DNA of 20,484 nt from a virus, in the IMG/VR virus record IMGVR_UViG_3300032207_000164, positions 1 to 20,484 of that record; one strand, written 5' to 3'. The notes beneath the pieces were generated by a model. That model was not told where the DNA came from, did no database searches, and was given only the letters and a program-made list of their open reading frames with translations. A program made the translations under genes and the position numbers. The number at the start of each line of letters is the position of its first letter. Within the stretch, counting starts at the first letter, position 1. Below are positions 1 through 8,556 of the stretch, piece after piece.

Positions 1-3000
1 ATTGAAAATTTCTTGTACAAAGAACGATCCAGCATACTCTGTAGTTGAGAATCCTTCAACAAAGATAATTTCATTGACTTCAAAGTTGTTCTTACTGCTA
101 GAAGCACAATAAACAAGATCAGTGTATGCCAAAGCACCACTAGGAATGACATCCTTATCGAGATTAGATGTCAAGGTAAACTTCTTAACACCAACCAGAC
201 CAGCAAATGTTGCAATCTTGTGGGTAGAATCAAATGTCAGTACGAGACCAACAGCGGCAGCATCAATCGTGTCACCCTTGATATAAACAGAATCTGCGTA
301 GATCTCATCAATTTTAATGATGTAGTCAGTAGGACTAAACTCTTTCCAGGTTGCATATTGTGCAAGAGTGCCACCTGAATATGCAGTGTTATTGATGTCT
401 ACATCAAAAGAACCAGCAATTCTAGTGAATACCCAGTTAACAGAACCGTCAGAGACCGTACCTACGTTATGAGTAGGTGCAGTTGTTCCAGACGTACCAG
501 TGCTAGATGCGGTGTAAATCTTACCATCGTTATAAACTTCATCACCAGTGGTGTATGGGTTGTTGTCACTCCACTGAGGAATTGTTGTTTCTACAGTAAA
601 GACTTGTGCAATCGTATTTTCATCGTTTGCAGTAGACTTCAGTTTCTTCTGGGTATCAAAGTTACCAATGATCTTACCGATTTTTACGGAGTTAGTACCA
701 ACTTCAACGATGGTTCCATATGCGTTAACAACATCTTGACCGCCAATGGTTTGATATTGTTGCAGGATAGAACCCTTAGTAAACGTTGCAGGTTGATTAA
801 ACGTTACTGTCTTAACAGCATCGATGCTGGTGTACAGAGCGTCTCTCAGATAGAACTTGGGAATAACCTTGGTATCCAGAAGCAATTTCTTACCCAACGG
901 AGTAGGAACAGTTGCAGTTCTAGTCTCATAAGTCTGCTCAATAGAAGAGAACGAGAAGAGACCCTCTACGTTATTGGATACAACATCACCGTAGTCAAGG
1001 ATTTGGATACCAGCAGGTCCAAGTTCCCAATCAGCAGCAGTGAGAGTTTGTGACTGATAAGTAAAATCGTTGATTGTAGATGCAACGATAACCGACATAC
1101 CTTGCTCAACAGTGTTGAGTGCATACGTACCAGTCTTAGTTTGCTCTCGATCGAGTTTGAAAGTAAACGCAGATACTTCCTTGTTGGAACCAGTTGCTTG
1201 TCCAGGAGTAAAGGTGTCGTCATACTTAACCACCTGAGAGATTGATACGTTATCAACCCAACCACCAAGAGAGGTTGTAACAACAGGTGAGGCAACACCC
1301 AGCATACGTACCTTCTCAAGGTTTGTATCGACAGTCGTACTTGTGATGCTGATTTCTTCGTTACCAGCAACATATACCTTATAAACGTAGTTACCAACAC
1401 TAGGAGACGACTTGACGAAAGCAACGTGTACGAATCCTTGGTTATTAAACGCTGTCCACATAGAAGTGCTTGTGGAGTAGTACGTATTTGCACCCAACTC
1501 CAATACCAACTTACCAAAGTTGGGACTTGTGGAATCACCATCAACACTCAAAGTTGCATTGGTACCTGTGTTAGGAATAACTTGGAACAGGAGTGGTTTA
1601 GATGCTTGTGCATTGTATTGAGCGGTGCCAATAGCCATCCAAGCTTCGCAAGTCCAATCAGTTGCAATATCAGCAGATCCATAATCAAGTAGGAGCGTAT
1701 TTGCAGCAGCAGTTGTTGATGCAGATTGTGCACCATACTTCCACTTGGAGTTGTCTAAAGTGGGAGCGGTACCCCAAGTGACTGTCAGATCATTGTTATA
1801 AGTCGAATCTGCACTATCGGTAGTCTCAAAATCGAGAATAGCAATTTCATTGGTTTCGATCTTGTTACCAACGATGATAGTGTCACCAGAGTTGTCATTT
1901 GTGATAGATGTTGGCTTAAATCCAATACCCTGATCTTGCTTAACATAAGCAGCAGTCAGTACGTTGTTGGTATTCCAAGAAACCTTGAAAATGACTGCAC
2001 GGTGATCATTGTATGAATACTTGACATATGCACCGACATCAATGTTACCAAAAATATCGAACTTGCAACCAGTCGAGTGAATATCATCAAAAGTTGCACC
2101 AGTTGGAGCAAAAATCTTAGCAACTGAAGGAGTCTTGAGATCATCAGGACTAAACTTCATATAGAGAATACCGACTCTGTTACCACTAGAAACGTTGGTA
2201 GCAGTAGCAGTTACATATCTAGATCCATAATCATCCTGAGTCATCTTAGGATTGGTGAATCTATATGCAGCATTTCCAAATTGACGACTCCACTGAACCT
2301 CAATAGTTGCAGTATCGTAGTACGTTTCACCAATAATGATATTACCAACACCAGCAGGGTCACTTTCACCAACAAATACAGTTCTATCATTACCAATGTA
2401 ATGAAGATCTGTCAGTTTCTCAGTACCAGTTGCAGAACAAATCTTACGCTTCTCCTTAACAGAACCATCCAGATTCAGCAAACCGATCCACATATCATCT
2501 GGACTCGGTGAGTTGGTGTCAGTAGTACCACCAACATAAATCTGACCATCTTCGTCAATAGTGACAGAAGAAATATAGTCACGACGAGTAGCACCAGAAA
2601 TACCAGCAATCTCACGCTGCCACTGAATAACAGCGGTGGGGTTGTTCAGACCATCAAAACCAGAGGTGAACTTAGCAACAACCAAGTCTGGGTTGTGAGT
2701 CAGGTTGGTAGAGTTTGGAATAGTCTCACCAACTACGTAGATATTATGGGGAGTTGAGTTCTCAATGTAGATTCTATTGAAGATACACTTCTTATCACCT
2801 GTGGCAGGTGCCAGAGGCAGCATAGTACGTGTCCAAAGCAGTCTTCCATCACTGTTGAACTTAGCAATCAGACCACCAGAGTCACCACTTACATCATCAG
2901 CGTGACCAACAACATAGAATGTACGGTCATCTGCAATAGCAACATCAACAATCTTACAAACTCTATTTTCACCACTGCTGTTTTCTTTCAGAACTGAGAG

Positions 3001-6000
3001 AGCATATTGTGCTTTCTTAAATCTCTGAGGGTGTGAAACACGAATTTCTGGGGCTTCATTTTCGTCATATCCAGAACCAGAGTTGATGATATTGACTTTC
3101 TTAACAGCACCAGATTCTTCTCTCGTAATAGAGAGTGCAAAGTCCTGACCAGAACCACTAACAACCTGGTAAGTCGGAGGAATATCTTCAGAATAACCAA
3201 GACCTTCTTGAGAAACCGTTACTCGCTCTACACCAGAGACGACTTTAACTCTGTACGTCTTATTGGTTTGATCGATAATAGGAATACTATCAACGATAAT
3301 TTCATCACCTGCTCTCAGATCGTGCTCACCAGTTGTAGTGATTTGACCGTAGGGGCGATCATCAATGATGGATGAGGTGTATCCAGTGATGTCAATACCT
3401 TTAACAGAATTGACCTTTGCAGATGCACCATAACCACCAGTACCTGTATTATCGAAGTACAGTTTGTCATTAACTTTATAGGATCTACCAGCATTCTCAA
3501 CCACGAATCCGCTAATTTGAGCATCCTCAAATTTGGTAGTAGTATCGATCTCAATATCAACCTGTGATCTAGTAGAAACACGAGGGTAGTAATCAAAGAG
3601 TTGCAGCACAGGTTCTTCTGAGATCTGAATCATCGCATCGATTTCAGTCTGTTGAAGAACACCGTCTCTATTAGTATCTTCGATTTCAAAGATGAAAGTA
3701 TCACCGAACTCAGTTACAAGAGTATCGGTATCTGCATTGGGTTGACGATCAATGTCAATATCAACATCTTGATATGGATCACGGAAACGAACAACATCAC
3801 CAGGAATGTTTGTTTGTACTGCATCCTGTGAATAGTTCCACTTATCAGGTGTGGAATACAGTTGAGGTCCACAAACGTACGGGAAGACGGGAAGACCTGC
3901 TTCTGATGCATCAATAGCAACGAAATAAGCGTAAACACCTTCAGGGTATTCTGGTGTCTTACAATATCTACCATTATACTGGTCAAGATCACCTTGCTGG
4001 AAGACGTACTCATAGTCTTCAATAAATGAATCTGCTGCCTCAGCACTTAGCAGTGGACCGTCAGCACGGACAGGGTTAGGGTTGGTGTCTGCATCATACA
4101 GAAGAACTGGTTTGATTCTGTAAGACGATACAACTCTCTTGATACCAGAAGACTGGTCAGCAGCATCAATATAACCATATGGACCATAGATGGGGTTGCC
4201 ATCATATGCCCAACCAATGATTGGAGAGTGTCTAAGACCTGTCTCAAGTTCTCTTAGATTGCCAGTTGCGGGATCACGGAAGACGTTATCACCGAGAACG
4301 TATCTAAGTTGCTTGGGATCTGAGAGGTGAGCATACTCACCACCGTACTGAGTGTTATAACCAGCGAACACATAACCACGGGAGGGATCGAAGAGACCAT
4401 CCAATTCTGTCTGAAGGTTCTTAGTCCACTCAAATACATTTGCGTTGAACACAGCATTCTCACCAATCGCCTCAAGACGAATAGTGGTAGTACCAGTTGC
4501 ATAACCAACACCACGGTTTTCAACGGTAACACCGAGAACTTTACCAGCGTCCTCACCAAATTGACCAATAATTGCTTTACCAACAGCACCATAACCTTCT
4601 CCGTTGATGACAACTCTTGGAGGAGAAGTATATCCGTTACCAGAAGCAATAATAGCGATGGATACGATACGACCATTAATGATGATTGGTTGGGCAACCG
4701 CACCTTCACCAGAGTTTAGTTTGATGTCGGGAGAAGATGTGTAACCAGAACCAGATGCAGTAATAGCAATACTTTGAATAGGACCACGTACTTCTGCTGT
4801 TGCAGTTGCACCCGTACCATTACCACCAGAGATAGACACTGTAGGAGAAGAGGTATATCCCTCACCAGGTGTCTCAACAAGAATCTTACTTACAACACCA
4901 TTAGTAATAACTGCAGTTGCAGTAGCGCCGAAACCGCCGCCACCAACAATAGATACCAGAGGTTGTGTGGTGTATCCTGTACCACCATTGGTAACGTCAA
5001 CAGAGAACAGAGAACCGTTAACTGTTACATCTGCAGTAGCACCAGATCCTTCACCACCTGTGATTTCAATGAGTGGTTTATTTGCAGCATCATAACCAGT
5101 ACCAGCATTAGTAATATCAATACTGGTAACACCACCAAACTTAACTTTAGATTGTGACTTATAAGACCAAGCAGCAACACCGTTAACCCAAGCACCGATA
5201 GGACCAAACTGAATGTCTTCACGACGAGAAACGGTCTCAACCTTTAGGGGGAAACGAGACAGTTTACGCTGGTTACCAGGAAGAAGTGCAGATCCAATAA
5301 ACGGACCAACCTTATAGTTGGGAATACCAGTTGTTGCAATATAAGCGTAATCGCTATTAAAGAATGTGTTCTGTACGTTAGTAGTATAATCTTCAATAGA
5401 AGCATTAATACTTTCTACATCAGACTTACCCTTGTTCAAGTCAACAGACATCAGGATATTACCCTGAGGTGCGTTAGGAGCAGGAGCAGCAATCTGATAT
5501 GAGAAAATAGTGTCGCTAATACGTGAAGTGACAGCGAACGTACCATTAAAGATCGTTGGGTTTGCACCGTAGATAGTTACGGAGTCACCAACAAGCAAAC
5601 CGTGATTATTTGTTGTATATACAGTTGCGGTTTGATTATTCAGACCACCAGGTTGGATTTCGTTAACCTGAATCAGTTTTTTGACGTTATACAGCCAAGA
5701 AGTGACCTTTTCATCTATAGAAGATGATCCAAGAGACGCAACATTCAGTTTATCTGTAGGCAGATAGTATGAACCAGTATCATTCAGGACAGTACCAGTT
5801 GCCTCAGCAATACCGAGAATACGCATCTTGACTTCGGTATCAAGACCACGGTTGATATAAACAAAGATGTCAGATTGAATTTCGGAACCAGCATCCCAAT
5901 CTTCGACAACACCGTTCTTAGAACGAGTACACTCGATGAACTGGTTCAGGGATTTCTCTTTATATTGTACGTACTCTTCATCACCGAGGATGATTAAACC

Positions 6001-8535
6001 ATTTCTTTCTGGCCAACCAATGGTAGAGTCAACAGTAATGATTGAATCTGTTTGGTTAACTGGTTCTACAAGAGTCGTCTTATAAGGAATTGTGAACTTA
6101 CCCTCAAGAGTTTCTTCAGAAATAGAGAGTTCGTAGATAGTTCCTACACCAGTGTTGATCGCAATAACGTTTTCAACCAGGCAAGTTGCATTTTTAACGC
6201 TGGTATCAACAGCATCTGCATATTGGAACAGCTGCGAATCAATAATGTTGCGGGGATCACCGCTAATTAGTTCAACACGAAGAATTGTCTCAACGCTCCA
6301 AGTTGCGTCAGACGGTTTGATGAGTTCGTCTTTGGGATATGATACGTCAACATCTTCAGAGAACAGGATCTTGAAGAGATACTCTGTTGCAATCTTCGTA
6401 CCTTTGGAGAGGTAGAAGTCTTTAATAGTCTTGATGATCTGCGGAGCATTGACTTTCTTGTAGTCAATCGGCGCATTAGGCAAGAATTGATTTACAAAAC
6501 GCTCATATAAGGTACGTGCAAAGAGTGCATCGAGGTTTTCGATGACTGTACCTGCCTCGTGAGAGGATTGGATGCTATCAACTTCTTGTGTGAATACTTG
6601 GTTGCCTCTAATATCGTAGTTAGCAACACCAGATACACCGCGCTTACAATTCTTAAATTGCGAAGGTTTATAGTTTTCGCCGTGAGAATGCAGAGTAAAA
6701 CCAGTAATTTCACCAAAACCAACATCACAAGACGCTGCAGCTGCCTTTGGTTCCGCAATGAAGACTGTAGGGGGTTCAGTTTCGGAATATCCATCACCAA
6801 AACTGGTAATATTGATGTCGGTGATCTCTCCATTGAAGATTGTTGCTACAGCGGTAGCACCAGTGCCGCCAATGGGATTGCCAGACAGATCTTTGCGATT
6901 ATCGACGATATACACAGAAGGAGCGTCTGTATAACCAGATCCGCCCGTCAAAAGTTCAATATCCGTCAATTTACCGCCAGTTACGGAAACATCGAGGATC
7001 TGTGCACCAATGGGATCAATAATTCTGCATCTAGGCGCAGAAGTGTAACCTCTACCGCCAGAAATGATTGTAACTCCGTTAACTCTGCCCTGATCGTCTA
7101 AAGTTGTTACGGCAGAAGCGGAAATTGGGTTTACAGCGTCTTCAGTTGGAGGATCGATGTAAACTGCAGGAGGAGTTGCATAATTAAGTCCTGCTTCGAC
7201 AACAGTGATAGAACCAGGTACGATGGACCCATCAGCGTCAATCTGAGAGTCGGAAATCTTTGCTCCACCAGGATTTACGAATGAAATCGAAGGAATGGAG
7301 TCGTATCCAGAACCAGAAGACTGTACGTTAATTGCAGTGACTTGACCACTAGCATCATCGACAGTTACAGTTGCTTTTGCGGGGATACCAGAGGGATCTG
7401 CAGGTTCATCAAAGATAATGATGGGTGGGTTTGCTGCAGTGTAACCTTGACCACCATCAATCAGGGTAATATCTTTAATACCATTAACAAGTGCCTCAGC
7501 AGTGGCATTTTCGCCAGTAGTGTCTGCAGGAGTTAGGATTGTGGTCTTAGGAGTAAAATTAATGCGGTATCCACTACCACCATTTTTTACAATGATGTCT
7601 TTGAGTTGACCGTTCTCAATTTTACTGATTGCACTAGCTGCTTTACCAAATTCTGGAGCAATTAGTTCTACAGCACGTACTGACAGAACAGTACCAAGAG
7701 AAAGTGCTTGTTTGAGGATAATCTTATCCTCGTAGATGGTATAGTCACTAAATGGTGTTTTTACAACACCATCAACTGCTACCAAGCAAGAAATGGTAGA
7801 CAGGGGAATATAAGGTGCACCACCAAGGGTGAGAGAATATACTTTTTGATCTTGATTATCAACTGCAACAGTTAGGTGGTCCAGTTTACGAACTGGCACA
7901 CTGGTATAACCAATAAGGTACTCAATACTGGTAACAGCAGTAGAGCCCTGAATAATTACGGGAGGAGTTTGGAAACGAATGTTAGATCCATCAAGGAAAT
8001 AGTCTACATCTGGTTCCAGTTGAATTCCATTGACAATAACGCGCAGATACTCGGCAGCAGAGGGCGTTACAGGAGTTCCGAGAAGTTTTAGAGGGAAAGA
8101 CGTACGACTTCCGTCAAACAACAACTTGATACTCTCAAGTTCTTGGATCTTCTTGTTAAATTCGGCAAGATTGACTCCAGGAGTGAAAACAACCTCTGGA
8201 GACTTAGAAATCTCTTCATAGTAGATGATTTCATTGTCAATCTTGATCGTACCGTCTCTTTCGAGAAAATAATCGATGTTTTCTACATCGATATTAATAT
8301 CGGAAGGTCCAACACGGTTCAGAACGATAGATTCCGACCCAATAAAGTTCGGATCATACTCACCCGAACTAATATCGGTGTACGATAAGATATTATTGAG
8401 AATATCGTAAGGTTTTCCAGATTTCTCCTGAGATCTGTAGTATTCTACAATCAGATCAACAAAAGCTTGATCCTCTTCCTTGATAAAGGCAGGAATCTGG
8501 TCCTTTACTCTCTGGGATACCTTAATTGACTTCAT
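1..8535 (-). CDS. Giant modular tail/baseplate structural protein, 3' end outside window
   Basis: The frame stays open for 2845 codons from ATG at 8535 and runs off the left edge, so the C terminus is missing. The start lies 21 bp after the gp6 stop with only a weak GAAG ribosome site. Visible modules in order: an N-terminal region beginning MKSIKVSQRVKDQIPAFIKE, typical of T4-like marine phage structural proteins; a GxGY repeat block (residues about 320-600); a region around 690-730 with the motif YPKDELIKPSD, common in these proteins; a second GxGY block (about 1147-1350); a YHYH domain with GWAYDGNPIYGPYGY near 1443-1457 and a TPEYPEGVYAYF motif further on; SBBP-like propeller repeats (about 1865-2220) with VVGHAD and FNSDGRLLWTR; a LamG/concanavalin-like domain (about 2233-2450); and a chitin-binding-like module (about 2647-2700). 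It occupies the place of T4 gp7 after gp6. I infer a peripheral baseplate or host-adhesion role; homology to gp7 itself is not shown. Confidence 0.88.
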   Translation of the reverse strand, partial: MKSIKVSQRVKDQIPAFIKEEDQAFVDLIVEYYRSQEKSGKPYDILNNILSYTDISSGEYDPNFIGSESIVLNRVGPSDINIDVENIDYFLERDGTIKIDNEIIYYEEISKSPEVVFTPGVNLAEFNKKIQELESIKLLFDGSRTSFPLKLLGTPVTPSAAEYLRVIVNGIQLEPDVDYFLDGSNIRFQTPPVIIQGSTAVTSIEYLIGYTSVPVRKLDHLTVAVDNQDQKVYSLTLGGAPYIPLSTISCLVAVDGVVKTPFSDYTIYEDKIILKQALSLGTVLSVRAVELIAPEFGKAASAISKIENGQLKDIIVKNGGSGYRINFTPKTTILTPADTTGENATAEALVNGIKDITLIDGGQGYTAANPPIIIFDEPADPSGIPAKATVTVDDASGQVTAINVQSSGSGYDSIPSISFVNPGGAKISDSQIDADGSIVPGSITVVEAGLNYATPPAVYIDPPTEDAVNPISASAVTTLDDQGRVNGVTIISGGRGYTSAPRCRIIDPIGAQILDVSVTGGKLTDIELLTGGSGYTDAPSVYIVDNRKDLSGNPIGGTGATAVATIFNGEITDINITSFGDGYSETEPPTVFIAEPKAAAASCDVGFGEITGFTLHSHGENYKPSQFKNCKRGVSGVANYDIRGNQVFTQEVDSIQSSHEAGTVIENLDALFARTLYERFVNQFLPNAPIDYKKVNAPQIIKTIKDFYLSKGTKIATEYLFKILFSEDVDVSYPKDELIKPSDATWSVETILRVELISGDPRNIIDSQLFQYADAVDTSVKNATCLVENVIAINTGVGTIYELSISEETLEGKFTIPYKTTLVEPVNQTDSIITVDSTIGWPERNGLIILGDEEYVQYKEKSLNQFIECTRSKNGVVEDWDAGSEIQSDIFVYINRGLDTEVKMRILGIAEATGTVLNDTGSYYLPTDKLNVASLGSSSIDEKVTSWLYNVKKLIQVNEIQPGGLNNQTATVYTTNNHGLLVGDSVTIYGANPTIFNGTFAVTSRISDTIFSYQIAAPAPNAPQGNILMSVDLNKGKSDVESINASIEDYTTNVQNTFFNSDYAYIATTGIPNYKVGPFIGSALLPGNQRKLSRFPLKVETVSRREDIQFGPIGAWVNGVAAWSYKSQSKVKFGGVTSIDITNAGTGYDAANKPLIEITGGEGSGATADVTVNGSLFSVDVTNGGTGYTTQPLVSIVGGGGFGATATAVITNGVVSKILVETPGEGYTSSPTVSISGGNGTGATATAEVRGPIQSIAITASGSGYTSSPDIKLNSGEGAVAQPIIINGRIVSIAIIASGNGYTSPPRVVINGEGYGAVGKAIIGQFGEDAGKVLGVTVENRGVGYATGTTTIRLEAIGENAVFNANVFEWTKNLQTELDGLFDPSRGYVFAGYNTQYGGEYAHLSDPKQLRYVLGDNVFRDPATGNLRELETGLRHSPIIGWAYDGNPIYGPYGYIDAADQSSGIKRVVSSYRIKPVLLYDADTNPNPVRADGPLLSAEAADSFIEDYEYVFQQGDLDQYNGRYCKTPEYPEGVYAYFVAIDASEAGLPVFPYVCGPQLYSTPDKWNYSQDAVQTNIPGDVVRFRDPYQDVDIDIDRQPNADTDTLVTEFGDTFIFEIEDTNRDGVLQQTEIDAMIQISEEPVLQLFDYYPRVSTRSQVDIEIDTTTKFEDAQISGFVVENAGRSYKVNDKLYFDNTGTGGYGASAKVNSVKGIDITGYTSSIIDDRPYGQITTTGEHDLRAGDEIIVDSIPIIDQTNKTYRVKVVSGVERVTVSQEGLGYSEDIPPTYQVVSGSGQDFALSITREESGAVKKVNIINSGSGYDENEAPEIRVSHPQRFKKAQYALSVLKENSSGENRVCKIVDVAIADDRTFYVVGHADDVSGDSGGLIAKFNSDGRLLWTRTMLPLAPATGDKKCIFNRIYIENSTPHNIYVVGETIPNSTNLTHNPDLVVAKFTSGFDGLNNPTAVIQWQREIAGISGATRRDYISSVTIDEDGQIYVGGTTDTNSPSPDDMWIGLLNLDGSVKEKRKICSATGTEKLTDLHYIGNDRTVFVGESDPAGVGNIIIGETYYDTATIEVQWSRQFGNAAYRFTNPKMTQDDYGSRYVTATATNVSSGNRVGILYMKFSPDDLKTPSVAKIFAPTGATFDDIHSTGCKFDIFGNIDVGAYVKYSYNDHRAVIFKVSWNTNNVLTAAYVKQDQGIGFKPTSITNDNSGDTIIVGNKIETNEIAILDFETTDSADSTYNNDLTVTWGTAPTLDNSKWKYGAQSASTTAAANTLLLDYGSADIATDWTCEAWMAIGTAQYNAQASKPLLFQVIPNTGTNATLSVDGDSTSPNFGKLVLELGANTYYSTSTSMWTAFNNQGFVHVAFVKSSPSVGNYVYKVYVAGNEEISITSTTVDTNLEKVRMLGVASPVVTTSLGGWVDNVSISQVVKYDDTFTPGQATGSNKEVSAFTFKLDREQTKTGTYALNTVEQGMSVIVASTINDFTYQSQTLTAADWELGPAGIQILDYGDVVSNNVEGLFSFSSIEQTYETRTATVPTPLGKKLLLDTKVIPKFYLRDALYTSIDAVKTVTFNQPATFTKGSILQQYQTIGGQDVVNAYGTIVEVGTNSVKIGKIIGNFDTQKKLKSTANDENTIAQVFTVETTIPQWSDNNPYTTGDEVYNDGKIYTASSTGTSGTTAPTHNVGTVSDGSVNWVFTRIAGSFDVDINNTAYSGGTLAQYATWKEFSPTDYIIKIDEIYADSVYIKGDTIDAAAVGLVLTFDSTHKIATFAGLVGVKKFTLTSNLDKDVIPSGALAYTDLVYCASSSKNNFEVNEIIFVEGFSTTEYAGSFFVQEIFN
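4490..5130 (-). repeat. Six GxGY(T) protein repeats inside the giant structural gene
   Basis: Six successive units carry a G-x-G-Y core followed by a short beta-strand-like segment and a Gly/Ala-rich linker such as GATAT. The Gly codons of the cores lie at residues about 1147, 1187, 1226, 1264, 1301 and 1344, giving a period of 37 to 43 residues. The DNA is diverged between units, so these are protein repeats, not recent tandem duplications. Repeats of this type are common in marine phage tail proteins. I infer a beta-rich rod or stalk. Confidence 0.85.
6690..7590 (-). repeat. N-terminal block of about seven GxGY protein repeats in the giant gene
   Basis: About seven units with cores such as GSGYR, GQGYT, GSGYD, GLNY, GRGYT, GSGYT and GDGYS span residues about 320 to 600. 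Each core is followed by a hydrophobic stretch with prolines (for example APSVYIVD or TPPAVYID). Spacing is less regular than in the second block. The units resemble the second block and two units in the 1156-aa protein encoded upstream, which suggests one widely reused fold. Confidence 0.8.
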
Positions 8536-8556
8536 TCTTCGTTTTCTGCCGTCTAA

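Noticed and set aside
469-1053. Plus-strand frame of 194 aa
   Set aside because: It lies wholly over the giant minus-strand gene, whose frame is open for 2845 codons with clear domains; the plus-strand product has no recognisable features.
4254-4709. Minus-strand frame of 151 aa in another phase
   Set aside because: It lies inside the second GxGY block of the giant gene and its Leu/Val-rich product is a typical frame-shifted reading.
6559-7101. Plus-strand frame of 180 aa
   Set aside because: It is a shadow of the GxGY repeat part of the giant gene, where codon bias opens the opposite strand.
4490-7590. Diversity-generating retroelement target in the repeat blocks
   Set aside because: No reverse transcriptase gene and no template repeat with adenine-biased differences was found in the window.
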